From Whitmania pigra (taxonomy: Eukaryota; Annelida; Clitellata; Hirudinida; Haemopidae), in the NCBI GenBank assembly GCA_021613335.1, contig JAJTWR010000431.1:682001-746000 (forward strand): a stretch of 64,000 nt of DNA, given 5' to 3'. The position numbers were made by a program, and so were the translations under genes. Below the pieces are notes generated by a model. It was not told where the DNA came from. It ran no database searches and worked only from the letters and a program-made list of their open reading frames with translations. Numbering within the stretch: the stretch's first letter is position 1; the number at the start of each line of letters is the position of its first letter. This document shows, one piece after another, positions 48,216 through 56,541 of this stretch.

Positions 48216-48270
48216 CTCGAAATCAGGCATACTGGAAACGGTATCGTAGGTTCGAATCCTACTCTCTCCG
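48184..48270 (+). tRNA. tRNA-Ser(CGA)
   Basis: Acceptor GGAGAGA/TCTCTCC; anticodon loop CTCGAAA gives CGA; variable arm CATACTGGAAACGGTATCG; T-arm GGTTCGAATCC. Its first 32 bases are also the end of tadA. CCA is not encoded. Confidence 0.95.
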
Positions 48271-48370
48271 AAGTTGCACCTCGTTCGCGTTGCCCAGCAT
48301 TCGACGGACCCGTCAGGAGCAGTTGACTCTGTCGTCAACGCTGGTTACACGCGAGCACCAAAGTTCATAT

Positions 48371-48443
48371 TCCTCGGTAGCTCAGTCGGTAGAGCGGCGG
48401 ACTGTTAATCCGTAGGTCCCTGGTTCGAGCCCAGGCCGAGGAG
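48371..48443 (+). tRNA. tRNA-Asn(GUU)
   Basis: Acceptor TCCTCGG/CCGAGGA; D-arm AGCTCAGTCGGTAGAGC; anticodon loop CTGTTAA gives GTT; T-arm GGTTCGAGCCC. It is the last housekeeping gene before the accessory region and may mark its integration site. Confidence 0.95.
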
Positions 48444-48448
48444 TCAAA

Positions 48449-48640
48449 TCAAGTCCCGACCTGGTGTTGGTAGATTTGGTTCACAGGAGTCCGAGGCACG
48501 CCCTTGGAACTTCTGCTTTTTTCGCCAGTCCTCGACGGAATCTGCTCGGGCTTCGTCCTGGCATCCCCACTCTGCCCTTTATCGTCAGAGAGCAGGAGCA
48601 TCGCCCGAAGCCGCCCGTTCTCGCCCGAGAGCGCTCTCAA
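48449..48640 (-). pseudogene. Possible 3' gene fragment, unknown
   Basis: A minus-strand frame of up to 63 codons ends five bases from tRNA-Asn. The last 45 residues (GQSGDARTKPEQIPSRTGEK, then a PVNQIYQ ending) are polar and look like a tail rather than a domain. I recognise nothing. It may be the end of one of the decayed genes upstream. Confidence 0.25.
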
Positions 48641-48674
48641 CGAGCCTCGCCTGGGAGAGAGAAGCCGAGAGCGT

Positions 48675-49017
48675 TCAAGCGCTGCGTGTTGTTGAACCCT
48701 TATCAGCGAGCTCGGACCACCTTAGACGGATCGGTGATGCCCCTGGCGAGACTAGCTTGCCGTCCGGGAGTTCCTCAACCCTCTGGAGGACGCCCCCGCC
48801 GTCGATCTTGGCAAGGGCCGAGTACGTCTCGGAGAACGACGAGCGCAGCTCATAGCTTCCGTACCGCCCAGCGGCGAGCTTCGCCACGAGGTCAGACCCC
48901 TCAACGAGCTATTTCGAGATTCGATGTGGCTATGCGCGTCATCTGCCCTCTTTCGACATCTCCGAGTTCGCTTCTGGTGCCGTGTACTCCCGACCGGTGG
49001 TCGGCGCGATGGTCTGT
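48675..49017 (-). pseudogene. Decayed gene of unknown family, frameshifted
   Basis: Two minus-strand frames seem to be parts of one protein. From 49017 to about 48905 one frame reads ELGDVERGQMTRIATSNLE and stops; one base over, a second frame continues from about 48906 with LVEGSDLVAKLAAGRYGSYE and GGGVLQRVEELPDGKLVSPG, ending at 48675. The second part has a coherent alpha/beta-like composition but no family I know. Between the fragments of this 0.9-kb region nothing is intact. Confidence 0.4.
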
Positions 49018-49028
49018 TCATTCTCTTC

Positions 49029-49327
49029 CTACGCTACCAAATCCTTGCTGGAGATCGATGTACGGTAATGCTGCTCAGTGCCGCGGGGCTTGCCGGACAA
49101 GGTCATCTTAAGGACCCTAGCATTGAACAGCGGGCGCAGAATTGAGTCCCGAAACTTGGTCCACTCGTGCCACCTTACGTCTCAAATGGCTTCGGGAGTG
49201 GCTTGATTGCGATCGCAATTTCCAAGACTTGAACTTGGGCCCAACTTAGGGCGTGGCACAACCTAAATCCGCAACAAGCTCGGACTTGTGCGTGATCGTT
49301 CAGCCGCCTGAGGCGTCGGTTCGTCAT
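49029..49327 (-). pseudogene. Decayed winged-helix C-terminal domain (Fic- or AlbA-type)
   Basis: An ATG at 49327 overlapping the stop of the 639-aa gene opens a 50-codon frame with LSWAQVQVLEIAIAI and stops at 49175. In another frame from about 49190 the text continues with WHEWTKFRDSILRPLF, then VLKMTLSGKPRG, and stops at 49029. That second part matches the winged-helix end of Fic and AlbA_2/RecG-like proteins (TKFRDxxLxPLLxxGLLxMTxPxKP). One frameshift links them. It is probably the only remnant of a larger gene. Confidence 0.5.
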
Positions 49328-51243
49328 GGCATCTCCTCCGCCCTCGAACGCTCGCATTGCTTCGCAGCGGCAGTGACAATCTCGCAAAACTGATGAGCGT
49401 CATGGTCCAAGACTTTGGCCTTCCGTATCTCGGCGATTGACTCCATGAGCCTGTGAGGAGCTACTTCGACAGCGGACTCGACATCGGCAAAACAAGCCCC
49501 TCCTTCGAGGAGAAGCGCCGCTATGTAGAGACGGTTCTTCGGGATTGAGAGCAATTCCCGGTGGGCATCCAGAACTTTACTCCACTCAGCTTTCCGGATG
49601 CGAGGCGCAACGTCGATGTTATCGACGGCGACAAAGGGGGGGAGAGGGCTTATGAAGCGCGCGTCATTAGCCACGAGAGAGCGAGTATGAGCCGAGAGTT
49701 CTTCGAAGAACTCCCACGCTCCGTTTCGCGACGGGGATTGTCGAAGCAGCTCAGCGCCTACTCGAATAAGATGCAGACTGGGGAAGAGCGCATCGTGGTC
49801 GATCGGGGCGAACCGAGCATGCTCTCGGTCTGTGACGAACAGTGCCTTCCAGACGCCCCTCCACTCCTCGAATGGATGCGGGAGCTGCCCGAGACGCTCT
49901 GCCAAGATTTCGTAGCAGGGCGCGCGACGCCGGCGGTTTGCTTGCCAGCAGAGTTCGTCGTCGCCTTTCAGTAGGAGTTCACGGTACCAAGCCCAGACTT
50001 CTTTAGGACACACGCCGAACGCCGCTGAGGTCACGAGGTACGTTGCGTCGTCGATGTCAGTGCGGTTGCTCGGCACACCACCCGCGATCGCCACCTGCTG
50101 CAGCTCCACGACCGATGGCTTGGGCGTGAGCACTCCGGCAATCGCTAGCAGCGCGTGTTGGCCCGAGGAAAATAGATGCTGGCCATCCCACACTAGACGC
50201 GACGCTTCGCGAAACAGGTTCGCTCCAAAAAGCAGGAGAAGACGTCGGCCGTCAGGGCGCGCAATGGTTGCCTCGGTTACCAGGTTCAGCCAGTCTGGGA
50301 GCTCATGTGCCATAAAGGATTGCAGCCGCACCTCCACGCCGGGTTGCAGTGGGCAGGTGCGGGTAATCTGAGTGTAAAGTTGGTCTCCGTGTTCAATCGC
50401 GGCTACCAGTGCTGCCAGTGCGCACGTGTTGCCGGTCCACTCGGTGGCGTCAAATACCGGCGGGGCGGTTCGAAGCACAGAAAGTATCGCGTCGCGGTCT
50501 TCGTGGAGATGCAAATGTCGCCAGAGATCGTTCCTGAGTTCGCGCAGAGGAAGTGCCTCAGCCTGATGAGCGAGACTTTGCCAGTCACGCGCGGCCAAAA
50601 GCATTAGTCGGACGAGCGTCGAAGGATTCAGGAAAACTGCGTCCCGGCGACGACCCCAGAAATACGTCAAAAGACCTCGGCATCGAGCTTCCCGTTCCTC
50701 GTCGAGCAGCACGACATTTCCAGGTGTCCGCTCTAAGTGGCGATCGAGGAGTCCAGTAAGATCTGTCGTTGCGGGGGCGAGATTCTCCAACGCTCCGGGC
50801 CAAGATTGTGCTTGGAGTAGGCGCTCGATGAGCACCTGTATTGCCTCCGAACACTCCAAAAGGAAGTTCACCGCACGATCGAGGGCGACGGCCGAGGAGC
50901 CGCTGCGAACGACTGCTGCAGCGGACTCGCCAAGGAGGAGCGCTCCGACTCCACGATCTTCGTCTGTCGCATCATGCGCCAATGTGTTGGGGGCCATCAT
51001 GCCGACCTTCTGGCTATCGGCGGAAAGAGAGGAACACTTCGTTCGAAGATGTTCGACTTGCGCCGTCTCCCACGAATCTCCTAGAGGGTCTTGCTCTAAG
51101 ATGACGGTCCACCATGCCTCCAATAGCCGGTCGATTTCGGCTCGATCGATTGGCGTCACCATCGCAAGAATTCGGTCGGTTGCGGCATGTCTCGCGGCTA
51201 CGCGCGCGAGCTCCCATTCTTGGCGTAGACGCGGATCACGCAC
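49324..51243 (-). CDS. 639-aa protein of unknown function downstream of the PLD-like gene
   Basis: The protein starts with GTG at 51243, 65 bases after the PLD-like gene, and is the last intact gene of the restriction operon. It is soluble and appears largely helical; no signal peptide, Walker motif, HxK, PD-ExK or zinc cluster is visible. Recurrent features are Trp- and Leu-rich helices such as LRNDLWRHLHLHEDRDAIL and LVWDGQHLFSSGQHALL and a Pro-bounded segment PLPPFVAVDNIDVAPRIRKA. Helical solenoid folds would fit. I do not recognise a family. Its place after an R-M unit and a nuclease-like protein suggests a defence role as a sensor or scaffold. Confidence 0.6.
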   Translation of the reverse strand: MRDPRLRQEWELARVAARHAATDRILAMVTPIDRAEIDRLLEAWWTVILEQDPLGDSWETAQVEHLRTKCSSLSADSQKVGMMAPNTLAHDATDEDRGVGALLLGESAAAVVRSGSSAVALDRAVNFLLECSEAIQVLIERLLQAQSWPGALENLAPATTDLTGLLDRHLERTPGNVVLLDEEREARCRGLLTYFWGRRRDAVFLNPSTLVRLMLLAARDWQSLAHQAEALPLRELRNDLWRHLHLHEDRDAILSVLRTAPPVFDATEWTGNTCALAALVAAIEHGDQLYTQITRTCPLQPGVEVRLQSFMAHELPDWLNLVTEATIARPDGRRLLLLFGANLFREASRLVWDGQHLFSSGQHALLAIAGVLTPKPSVVELQQVAIAGGVPSNRTDIDDATYLVTSAAFGVCPKEVWAWYRELLLKGDDELCWQANRRRRAPCYEILAERLGQLPHPFEEWRGVWKALFVTDREHARFAPIDHDALFPSLHLIRVGAELLRQSPSRNGAWEFFEELSAHTRSLVANDARFISPLPPFVAVDNIDVAPRIRKAEWSKVLDAHRELLSIPKNRLYIAALLLEGGACFADVESAVEVAPHRLMESIAEIRKAKVLDHDAHQFCEIVTAAAKQCERSRAEEMP

Positions 51244-51308
51244 CCCACACCTCGCGAAGGCATCGGAGTGCTTCTCCTAGCACGGCCTTTGTGGACAAAC
51301 GCTCGCTC

Positions 51309-53018
51309 CTAGAACGTGACGGGGCTCGACGAACGCGGTGAGTCTGTGCGAGCGGCAGCCCGTTGACTCACCCAATCTGTGAGGGGGTCGGACTTACCCC
51401 AATAGGTCTCAAAGACGCTTGAGGACACGGAGAACGCGGGCGAGCCGTTGGTACCGTGGCTGAGCGACGAAGGTAGTCTCATGAGCAGCGAACCTCGGCT
51501 CCCGAACTCGTTTAGTGACGCGCCGAGCACCCAGACGGTCTCGTCGACGATGAGAAAGCGATCATGCACAGGGGACTTCTGGCCGGGCATCACCTTAATT
51601 TCGATCCTCAATCGTGGGTCCTGATAGCGCGCGGAGTCGAGCGTCTTCGCAAGGGCATCGCCGTGCTCAATTATCAGGTCAGGATCGTCGCCACTGGTAC
51701 AGAAGTCGGCCGAGGTAAGCACACGAACTGGAAGCTCATGCTTCGTTGTGGCAAGGGCGAACTGAATTAGATCGCGACGCCCGAAGTACGGATCGAGAAG
51801 GTCAACTCTCTTGCTCGCGGACTGGATGATGTCTCGGATGGGCAGCGTGCCCCCAGGGCTGTCATTGTCGAACCAGCGGAACGCTGTGGCAGACCAAGAC
51901 TTCTGCGTTTGTTGCTGCCCTTGATCGACTGCGAGTCGAGTGAGCGCGTCTGCAGGGCGTGGCGTTCCGACTTGCATCAGCTCGGTGTGCCCGACCAGTG
52001 CGACGGTGTAGCGACTTCTTGGCGTTTCGACGCGGCGTTGGTCCGAGAACCGGTTAATCGTGATGCCGACCGATGTGCTGAACCCGTGCGGCTTGGCCTG
52101 CTCCAGTAGACCTCGCTTCTTGCAGGTAACGGCATGCGCAACCTGCTCGACGCCTTCGGGCACGTTAAGCGCGTTGACGCCAGACTGCAGCGCCATGCGC
52201 TGAACTGACGTCGCTCCCCACGAGCGCTGATTCCAGAAGGTCAGTTCGAGCTCGTCGAGCGATTGTCCAGGGTGCAACTCTAAGTCGAAGATGACGCTTC
52301 GCCAGTCGCTTCCGACTTGCTTATGGAGGTTGCGATAAACCGGGTTGGGGAGACGCAGATGACACGATCCTTGGAGGACCGACCGCGACAGAAGGTCCAG
52401 GTGGATCTCGGATACGAAGAAATTGCGCGCCTGCTCGAAGTCGGCTGCCTGCCAACCGCTTGTAATGTTAACTGGCGCGAGCGGCAGAAGCCGGTGCCAG
52501 CGTGATCCCCCGGGTCGATCACCCCAGAACTCGGACAACTCCCAGAACTTGTCGAGCTCGACGACGAGATGGGGCCATGGCGGATCGTCTCCGAGTTGGT
52601 GCAGCGAAACGACAGTCGCCTTCGATGAGTCCTTTCCCGGCACAGTCATTACGCCGTTTGCGCACGCCCGGTACCACCGGATGCTGTCACGCACAGGGAG
52701 ATGCCAGCGTTGGACGAGTAGCTTGCCGCCGCGCGCTCCCAGATCGATCCGCCGTGGATAGCCATCGCTCTCTGGTGGGCAGCCGATGAGCGGGTTCGGC
52801 TCTAAGTGCTTGTGAAGCAACTCGACCACGGCCACCACATGGATTGGCGGCGAGGACTTCCCCGGAGCAACGTGGGCAAAGGCCGTGATCTCAGCGAGAG
52901 TATAGTCCGCCTCGCATTGGGCGATGAAGGAGTCTTCGTACGTGCCGTGCGCAGACAAAACGGCCGCCTCCACGCCATCGGTAACCTCTTGCGTACTAGC
53001 GTCGACAGAGTCTGTCAT
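51309..53018 (-). CDS. PLD-nuclease-like protein, possibly VPA1262 family
   Basis: The 569-aa protein starts inside the stop codon of hsdR (ATGA overlap). The first 370 residues are beta-rich and unassigned (VVELDKFWELSEFWG; ELTFWNQRSWGATSVQR); their pattern recalls the VPA1262 N-terminal domain found in defence islands, which I cannot verify here. The last 180 residues look like one phospholipase D-type unit: IIQSASKRVDLLDPYFGRRDL, LPVRVLTSADF, and PVHDRFLIVDETVWVLGASL near residue 484, in which H-D-R-F-(x)3-D stands for the HxK(x)4D motif, with Arg replacing Lys. A role as nuclease or DNA-end sensor coupled to HsdR is likely. Confidence 0.6.
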   Translation of the reverse strand: MTDSVDASTQEVTDGVEAAVLSAHGTYEDSFIAQCEADYTLAEITAFAHVAPGKSSPPIHVVAVVELLHKHLEPNPLIGCPPESDGYPRRIDLGARGGKLLVQRWHLPVRDSIRWYRACANGVMTVPGKDSSKATVVSLHQLGDDPPWPHLVVELDKFWELSEFWGDRPGGSRWHRLLPLAPVNITSGWQAADFEQARNFFVSEIHLDLLSRSVLQGSCHLRLPNPVYRNLHKQVGSDWRSVIFDLELHPGQSLDELELTFWNQRSWGATSVQRMALQSGVNALNVPEGVEQVAHAVTCKKRGLLEQAKPHGFSTSVGITINRFSDQRRVETPRSRYTVALVGHTELMQVGTPRPADALTRLAVDQGQQQTQKSWSATAFRWFDNDSPGGTLPIRDIIQSASKRVDLLDPYFGRRDLIQFALATTKHELPVRVLTSADFCTSGDDPDLIIEHGDALAKTLDSARYQDPRLRIEIKVMPGQKSPVHDRFLIVDETVWVLGASLNEFGSRGSLLMRLPSSLSHGTNGSPAFSVSSSVFETYWGKSDPLTDWVSQRAAARTDSPRSSSPVTF

Positions 53019-56000
53019 CTTCTCGCTTCCTCGCCCTTACCACCTCTGATCTCGTCGTAGATGCGCTTCACAAGAAGCCGGAACGCGACGTCCTGGAACT
53101 GCTGGTCGTTCAGGTAGCGGGTTACAATCTCCTGGTTCTGGTCCATGCGGTCGATCATCAGCCCCTCTACCTTGGCCTTCATGGCTAGGGCGAAGTTATC
53201 GAGAGGGTTAGCGGTTGCGCGCTGCACGACCTCAGTGTCAAGCTTGGCCGCCGCAATGAACTGGTTGAAGAGGATCTGGTCTGTTTGGTTGAACTCCGTG
53301 CCGAAGCGCTCGTTCAACACCTCGATGATCTCGGAGAGCTGGGTATCGTCGTCTTTGGCCCTGTGGGTACCAACCTCGGTCGGGCCGTATACCGCCCCTA
53401 GTTCGCCCACCTTAAGATCGATGGCGCCTTCACTAATCTTGTCGAGCCGGTAGTACTTGAGTGCCACGTCACCATTGAGCTTGAGCACGGCCTTTTTGGG
53501 ATCGTGCGGGAGCTTGGTCTCGAGGAAACGCCCGAAGGTATAGAGCCTCTCTAGGTCCGGGTCGGCGAAGGGCATGATTTGCGACAGGAAGGCGTATAGC
53601 CGCACAAACGCGCCGAGGGCGTTAGCGAACCCCTCGCGTGCCTCGCCATCCTGCGCCGTGTAGCGATCGACCGCCGGATTCAGGTGGCGGCTCATCTCGG
53701 CCTGGTCCTGGACGGTCTGCTTCACGCGCGGCGAGAAAAACACTTTGCAGAAGGCTTCAACTTCCGACTTCCAGAATACTTGGCTGGCTTCGAGCTTGTG
53801 GGCGAGTTCGTAGAGCTGCTGCGGGTCCGCGGTTTCAGAGACCATCGTTTGCTCGTAGTAGGGCTGGAAGCTGCGCCGGATCTCCTCGGTGTCGTTAACG
53901 AAGTCGAGGACGAACGTGTCTTCTTTGCCTGGGTGCGTCCGATTCAAGCGCGACAGAGTCTGCACGGCCTGTACCCCGGACAGCCGCTTGTCGACGTACA
54001 TGGTGTGCAGCAGCGGCTGGTCGAAACCCGTCTGGTACTTGTTGGCTACTAGGAGCACTTGGTAGTCGTCGCCGTCGAAGGCTGCAGGCAGGCCGCCCTC
54101 GGAGATGTGCTTACCGTCCTTGCCGACGTTCATTCCCGGCTCAGTGAACTCAAGGTCGGTCTCGGGTTCGCGCACGGTGCCCGAGAAAGCAACGAGCACT
54201 CCGACGTCCTTGTAGCCTTTCTCCTTGATGTACCGCTCGAACCACTGCTTGTAGCGCACGGCGTGCAGGCGTGAGCTCGTGACCACCATCGCCTTGGCGT
54301 GGCCGCCGATTTTGTGTCGCACCTTTGCGCGGAAGTGCTCCACCATTACCTCCGTCTTCTGGGCGATGTTGTGCGGGTGAAGGCTCATAAACCGCGCGAG
54401 CTGGCGCGTCGCCTCCCTCTTGGGTACGCGTGGGTCGTTCTCGGTGGCCTTTACGAGGCGGTAGTACGCCTTGTAGGTTGTGTAGTTCCTGAGCACGTCG
54501 AGGATGAAGCCCTCCTCGATGGCCTGCCGCATCGAGTACAGGTGAAAGGCCCGCGGCCTGCCCTCGGCGTCGCGCGCGCCGAAAACCTCCAGCGTCTTGG
54601 CCTTAGGCGTTGCGGTGAACGCGAAGAACGAGAGGTTCTTCTGCCGACCGCGTGACGCCATCACCGCCTTCAAGAACTGGTCTTGGTCGTCCTCGGCGTC
54701 TGCCTGGGCATCCTCTTGCTGTGCCTGCTCCAGCGATCCGGCGGCGAGCACCTGCTTCATCTGCCGCGCCGCTTCGCCCGTCTGCGAGCTGTGCGCCTCG
54801 TCTACGATGACCGCGTACTTGCGGCCGGACAGTTTAGCGATCTTGTCAGTGACAAATGGAAACTTCTGCAAAGTCGTGATGATGATGGGTGTGCTGGAGC
54901 CGAGCGCATCGGCTAGCTGGTCCGAGTGCTCATCGATCTTGGCGACGACTCCTTGCTTGTGCTCGAACTGGTAAATGTTGTCTTGGAGTTGTTTGTCGAG
55001 GACGCGCCGGTCGGTGATGACTACCACCGAATCAAAGACCTTCTTGTCCACGTCGTCGTGAAGGCTGGCAAGGCGGTGAGTGAGCCAGGCGATGCTGTTC
55101 GACTTGCCTGAGCCCGCCGAGTGCTGAACGAGGTAGCTTGCGCCCGGGCCATCAACTCGAGCAGCTGTCTCAAGCCTGCGCACCGAGTCAAGCTGGTGGT
55201 AGCGCGGGAATATGATCTTCTCCTCCTCGGTCTTCTTTCCGGCGCGCATCTTCTCCTCACGCACTAGGTGGATGAAACGACCCACGATGTCGAGAAACGA
55301 GTCTCGCTGCCAGACCTCCTCCCAGAGGTAAGCCGTGCGGTAGCCGCTCGAGTGCGCGGGGTTGCCCGCACCGCCGTTGCTGCCGCGGTTGAAGGGCAGA
55401 AAAGACGTCTCTTCGCCCGCGAGCTTGGTGGTCATGTAGACGAGATCCGGGTCGACGGCGAAGTGAACCAGCGCTCGCTTCCTGAACTGGAACAATCGGT
55501 GCCGCGGGTCGCGCCTACGGTACTGGGTCATGGCGTGGTGGACGGTCTGACCGGTCAGCGGGTTCTTGAGCTCGACCGTGGCGATGGGTAGCCCGTTGAG
55601 CGAAAGCATCAGGTCGATGGACTTATCCTCGTCGCGGTCATCGGTCGGCGCGAAATGGTTCTGCCTAGTGACGACGAGGCGATTGTGCCCATGCTTGGCG
55701 ATGATCTCCGAGTTGAGCCCATGCGCGGGCCTGAAGTAGGCGCAGTCGATTCGCTTGCCGTAGAACTTGAAGCCGTGGCGCAGCACATCGAGCGTACCCC
55801 GGCTATCGATTGACTTCACGACAGCTTCAAGCACCGCCGCCTCAAGCCCGGCGCCGTGCTGCTTCTTCAGCTCGGCCCAGAGCTCTGGCTGCGTGGCCTC
55901 AATGAACGCAAAGATCTCAGCGCTGAAAATCGCCCGCTCTCGGTCAAATCCGCTAGCGTCACCCTTTGTCCAGCCGCCCGCGGTGATGAGGCTGTACTCG

Positions 56001-56047
56001 ATCGCGTCTTCGAAGGCGCGCTCCGTGTGCTTGCCAGGCATCGTCAA
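53015..56047 (-). CDS. hsdR: Type I restriction enzyme R subunit
   Basis: The 1010-aa motor-nuclease subunit has an N-terminal PD-(D/E)xK nuclease (SIDLMLSLNGLPIATVELK), Walker A HSAGSGKSNS near residue 311, motif II VDEAH near 415 (VDEAHSSQTGEAARQMK), motif III FAFTATPKA and motif VI LSRLNRTHPGK, and the helical C-terminal domain that binds the methylase. With HsdM and HsdS it cuts DNA lacking the host methylation after ATP-driven translocation. Upstream it overlaps the DUF4411 gene by four bases, and the PLD-like gene starts inside its stop, so all are co-translated. Confidence 0.95.
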   Translation of the reverse strand: MTMPGKHTERAFEDAIEYSLITAGGWTKGDASGFDRERAIFSAEIFAFIEATQPELWAELKKQHGAGLEAAVLEAVVKSIDSRGTLDVLRHGFKFYGKRIDCAYFRPAHGLNSEIIAKHGHNRLVVTRQNHFAPTDDRDEDKSIDLMLSLNGLPIATVELKNPLTGQTVHHAMTQYRRRDPRHRLFQFRKRALVHFAVDPDLVYMTTKLAGEETSFLPFNRGSNGGAGNPAHSSGYRTAYLWEEVWQRDSFLDIVGRFIHLVREEKMRAGKKTEEEKIIFPRYHQLDSVRRLETAARVDGPGASYLVQHSAGSGKSNSIAWLTHRLASLHDDVDKKVFDSVVVITDRRVLDKQLQDNIYQFEHKQGVVAKIDEHSDQLADALGSSTPIIITTLQKFPFVTDKIAKLSGRKYAVIVDEAHSSQTGEAARQMKQVLAAGSLEQAQQEDAQADAEDDQDQFLKAVMASRGRQKNLSFFAFTATPKAKTLEVFGARDAEGRPRAFHLYSMRQAIEEGFILDVLRNYTTYKAYYRLVKATENDPRVPKREATRQLARFMSLHPHNIAQKTEVMVEHFRAKVRHKIGGHAKAMVVTSSRLHAVRYKQWFERYIKEKGYKDVGVLVAFSGTVREPETDLEFTEPGMNVGKDGKHISEGGLPAAFDGDDYQVLLVANKYQTGFDQPLLHTMYVDKRLSGVQAVQTLSRLNRTHPGKEDTFVLDFVNDTEEIRRSFQPYYEQTMVSETADPQQLYELAHKLEASQVFWKSEVEAFCKVFFSPRVKQTVQDQAEMSRHLNPAVDRYTAQDGEAREGFANALGAFVRLYAFLSQIMPFADPDLERLYTFGRFLETKLPHDPKKAVLKLNGDVALKYYRLDKISEGAIDLKVGELGAVYGPTEVGTHRAKDDDTQLSEIIEVLNERFGTEFNQTDQILFNQFIAAAKLDTEVVQRATANPLDNFALAMKAKVEGLMIDRMDQNQEIVTRYLNDQQFQDVAFRLLVKRIYDEIRGGKGEEARR

Positions 56048-56541
56048 GACTTGCCCCCAAGGACGAATTGAGCGCGCTCAAGGCGCAGCATCTCGTAAGG
56101 TGTCATGCACTTGATCCCGAGGCCGATGCAGGCGTTCGGGATCTTGATCTTCTTGGTGGAGGCGGCAGCGACCTCGTGGGTGACTATGACGTGCTGGTGT
56201 GCGACTGCGTGCGCGACGAGGTAGTAGTCAGCGACCTGCAGGAAGGTGCTCACGGCCGCCCCGTCATAGCCCTGGCCCGCGGCCCAAGTGCTCACGGAGC
56301 CGAGCGCCGAAAGCATCGACGCGTCGGGTTTAAGGAAGAACTCCGGGCCGCGCTGGGACGCCCAATCAGACAACTCGTCAGCTCCGTCCGCAATCTCGTC
56401 TGCGACTTTCTCGATGCTGAAGACCCTCTTGGCCGCGTTGTTGGCGATGAGCCACTCCCAGAATGCCGGGCAGAAGTCGAGGCCGTAGTGCAGGTTTTTG
56501 GCCTGGATGAACACGTTGGCGTCAAGGAGGTAGGCCATCAC
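56044..56541 (-). CDS. DUF4411 family PIN-like protein
   Basis: The 165-aa protein begins YLLDANVFIQAKNLHY, with the first acidic residue of a PIN-type nuclease fold, continues with FSIEKVADEIADGADELSDW and ends with QVADYYLVAHAVAHQHVIVTHE, where the later acidic residues lie. DUF4411 proteins are predicted RNases. They are usually encoded directly after an Xre/ImmA-IrrE gene, as here (four-base overlap), and the pair is generally read as a toxin-antitoxin or regulatory unit. The insertion between hsdS and hsdR ties its expression to restriction. Confidence 0.8.
   Translation of the reverse strand: MMAYLLDANVFIQAKNLHYGLDFCPAFWEWLIANNAAKRVFSIEKVADEIADGADELSDWASQRGPEFFLKPDASMLSALGSVSTWAAGQGYDGAAVSTFLQVADYYLVAHAVAHQHVIVTHEVAAASTKKIKIPNACIGLGIKCMTPYEMLRLERAQFVLGGKS

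Noticed and set aside
48464..49111. A 215-codon plus-strand frame after tRNA-Asn
   Set aside because: Ser/Arg/Pro-rich with no domain; the minus strand carries recognisable remnants instead.
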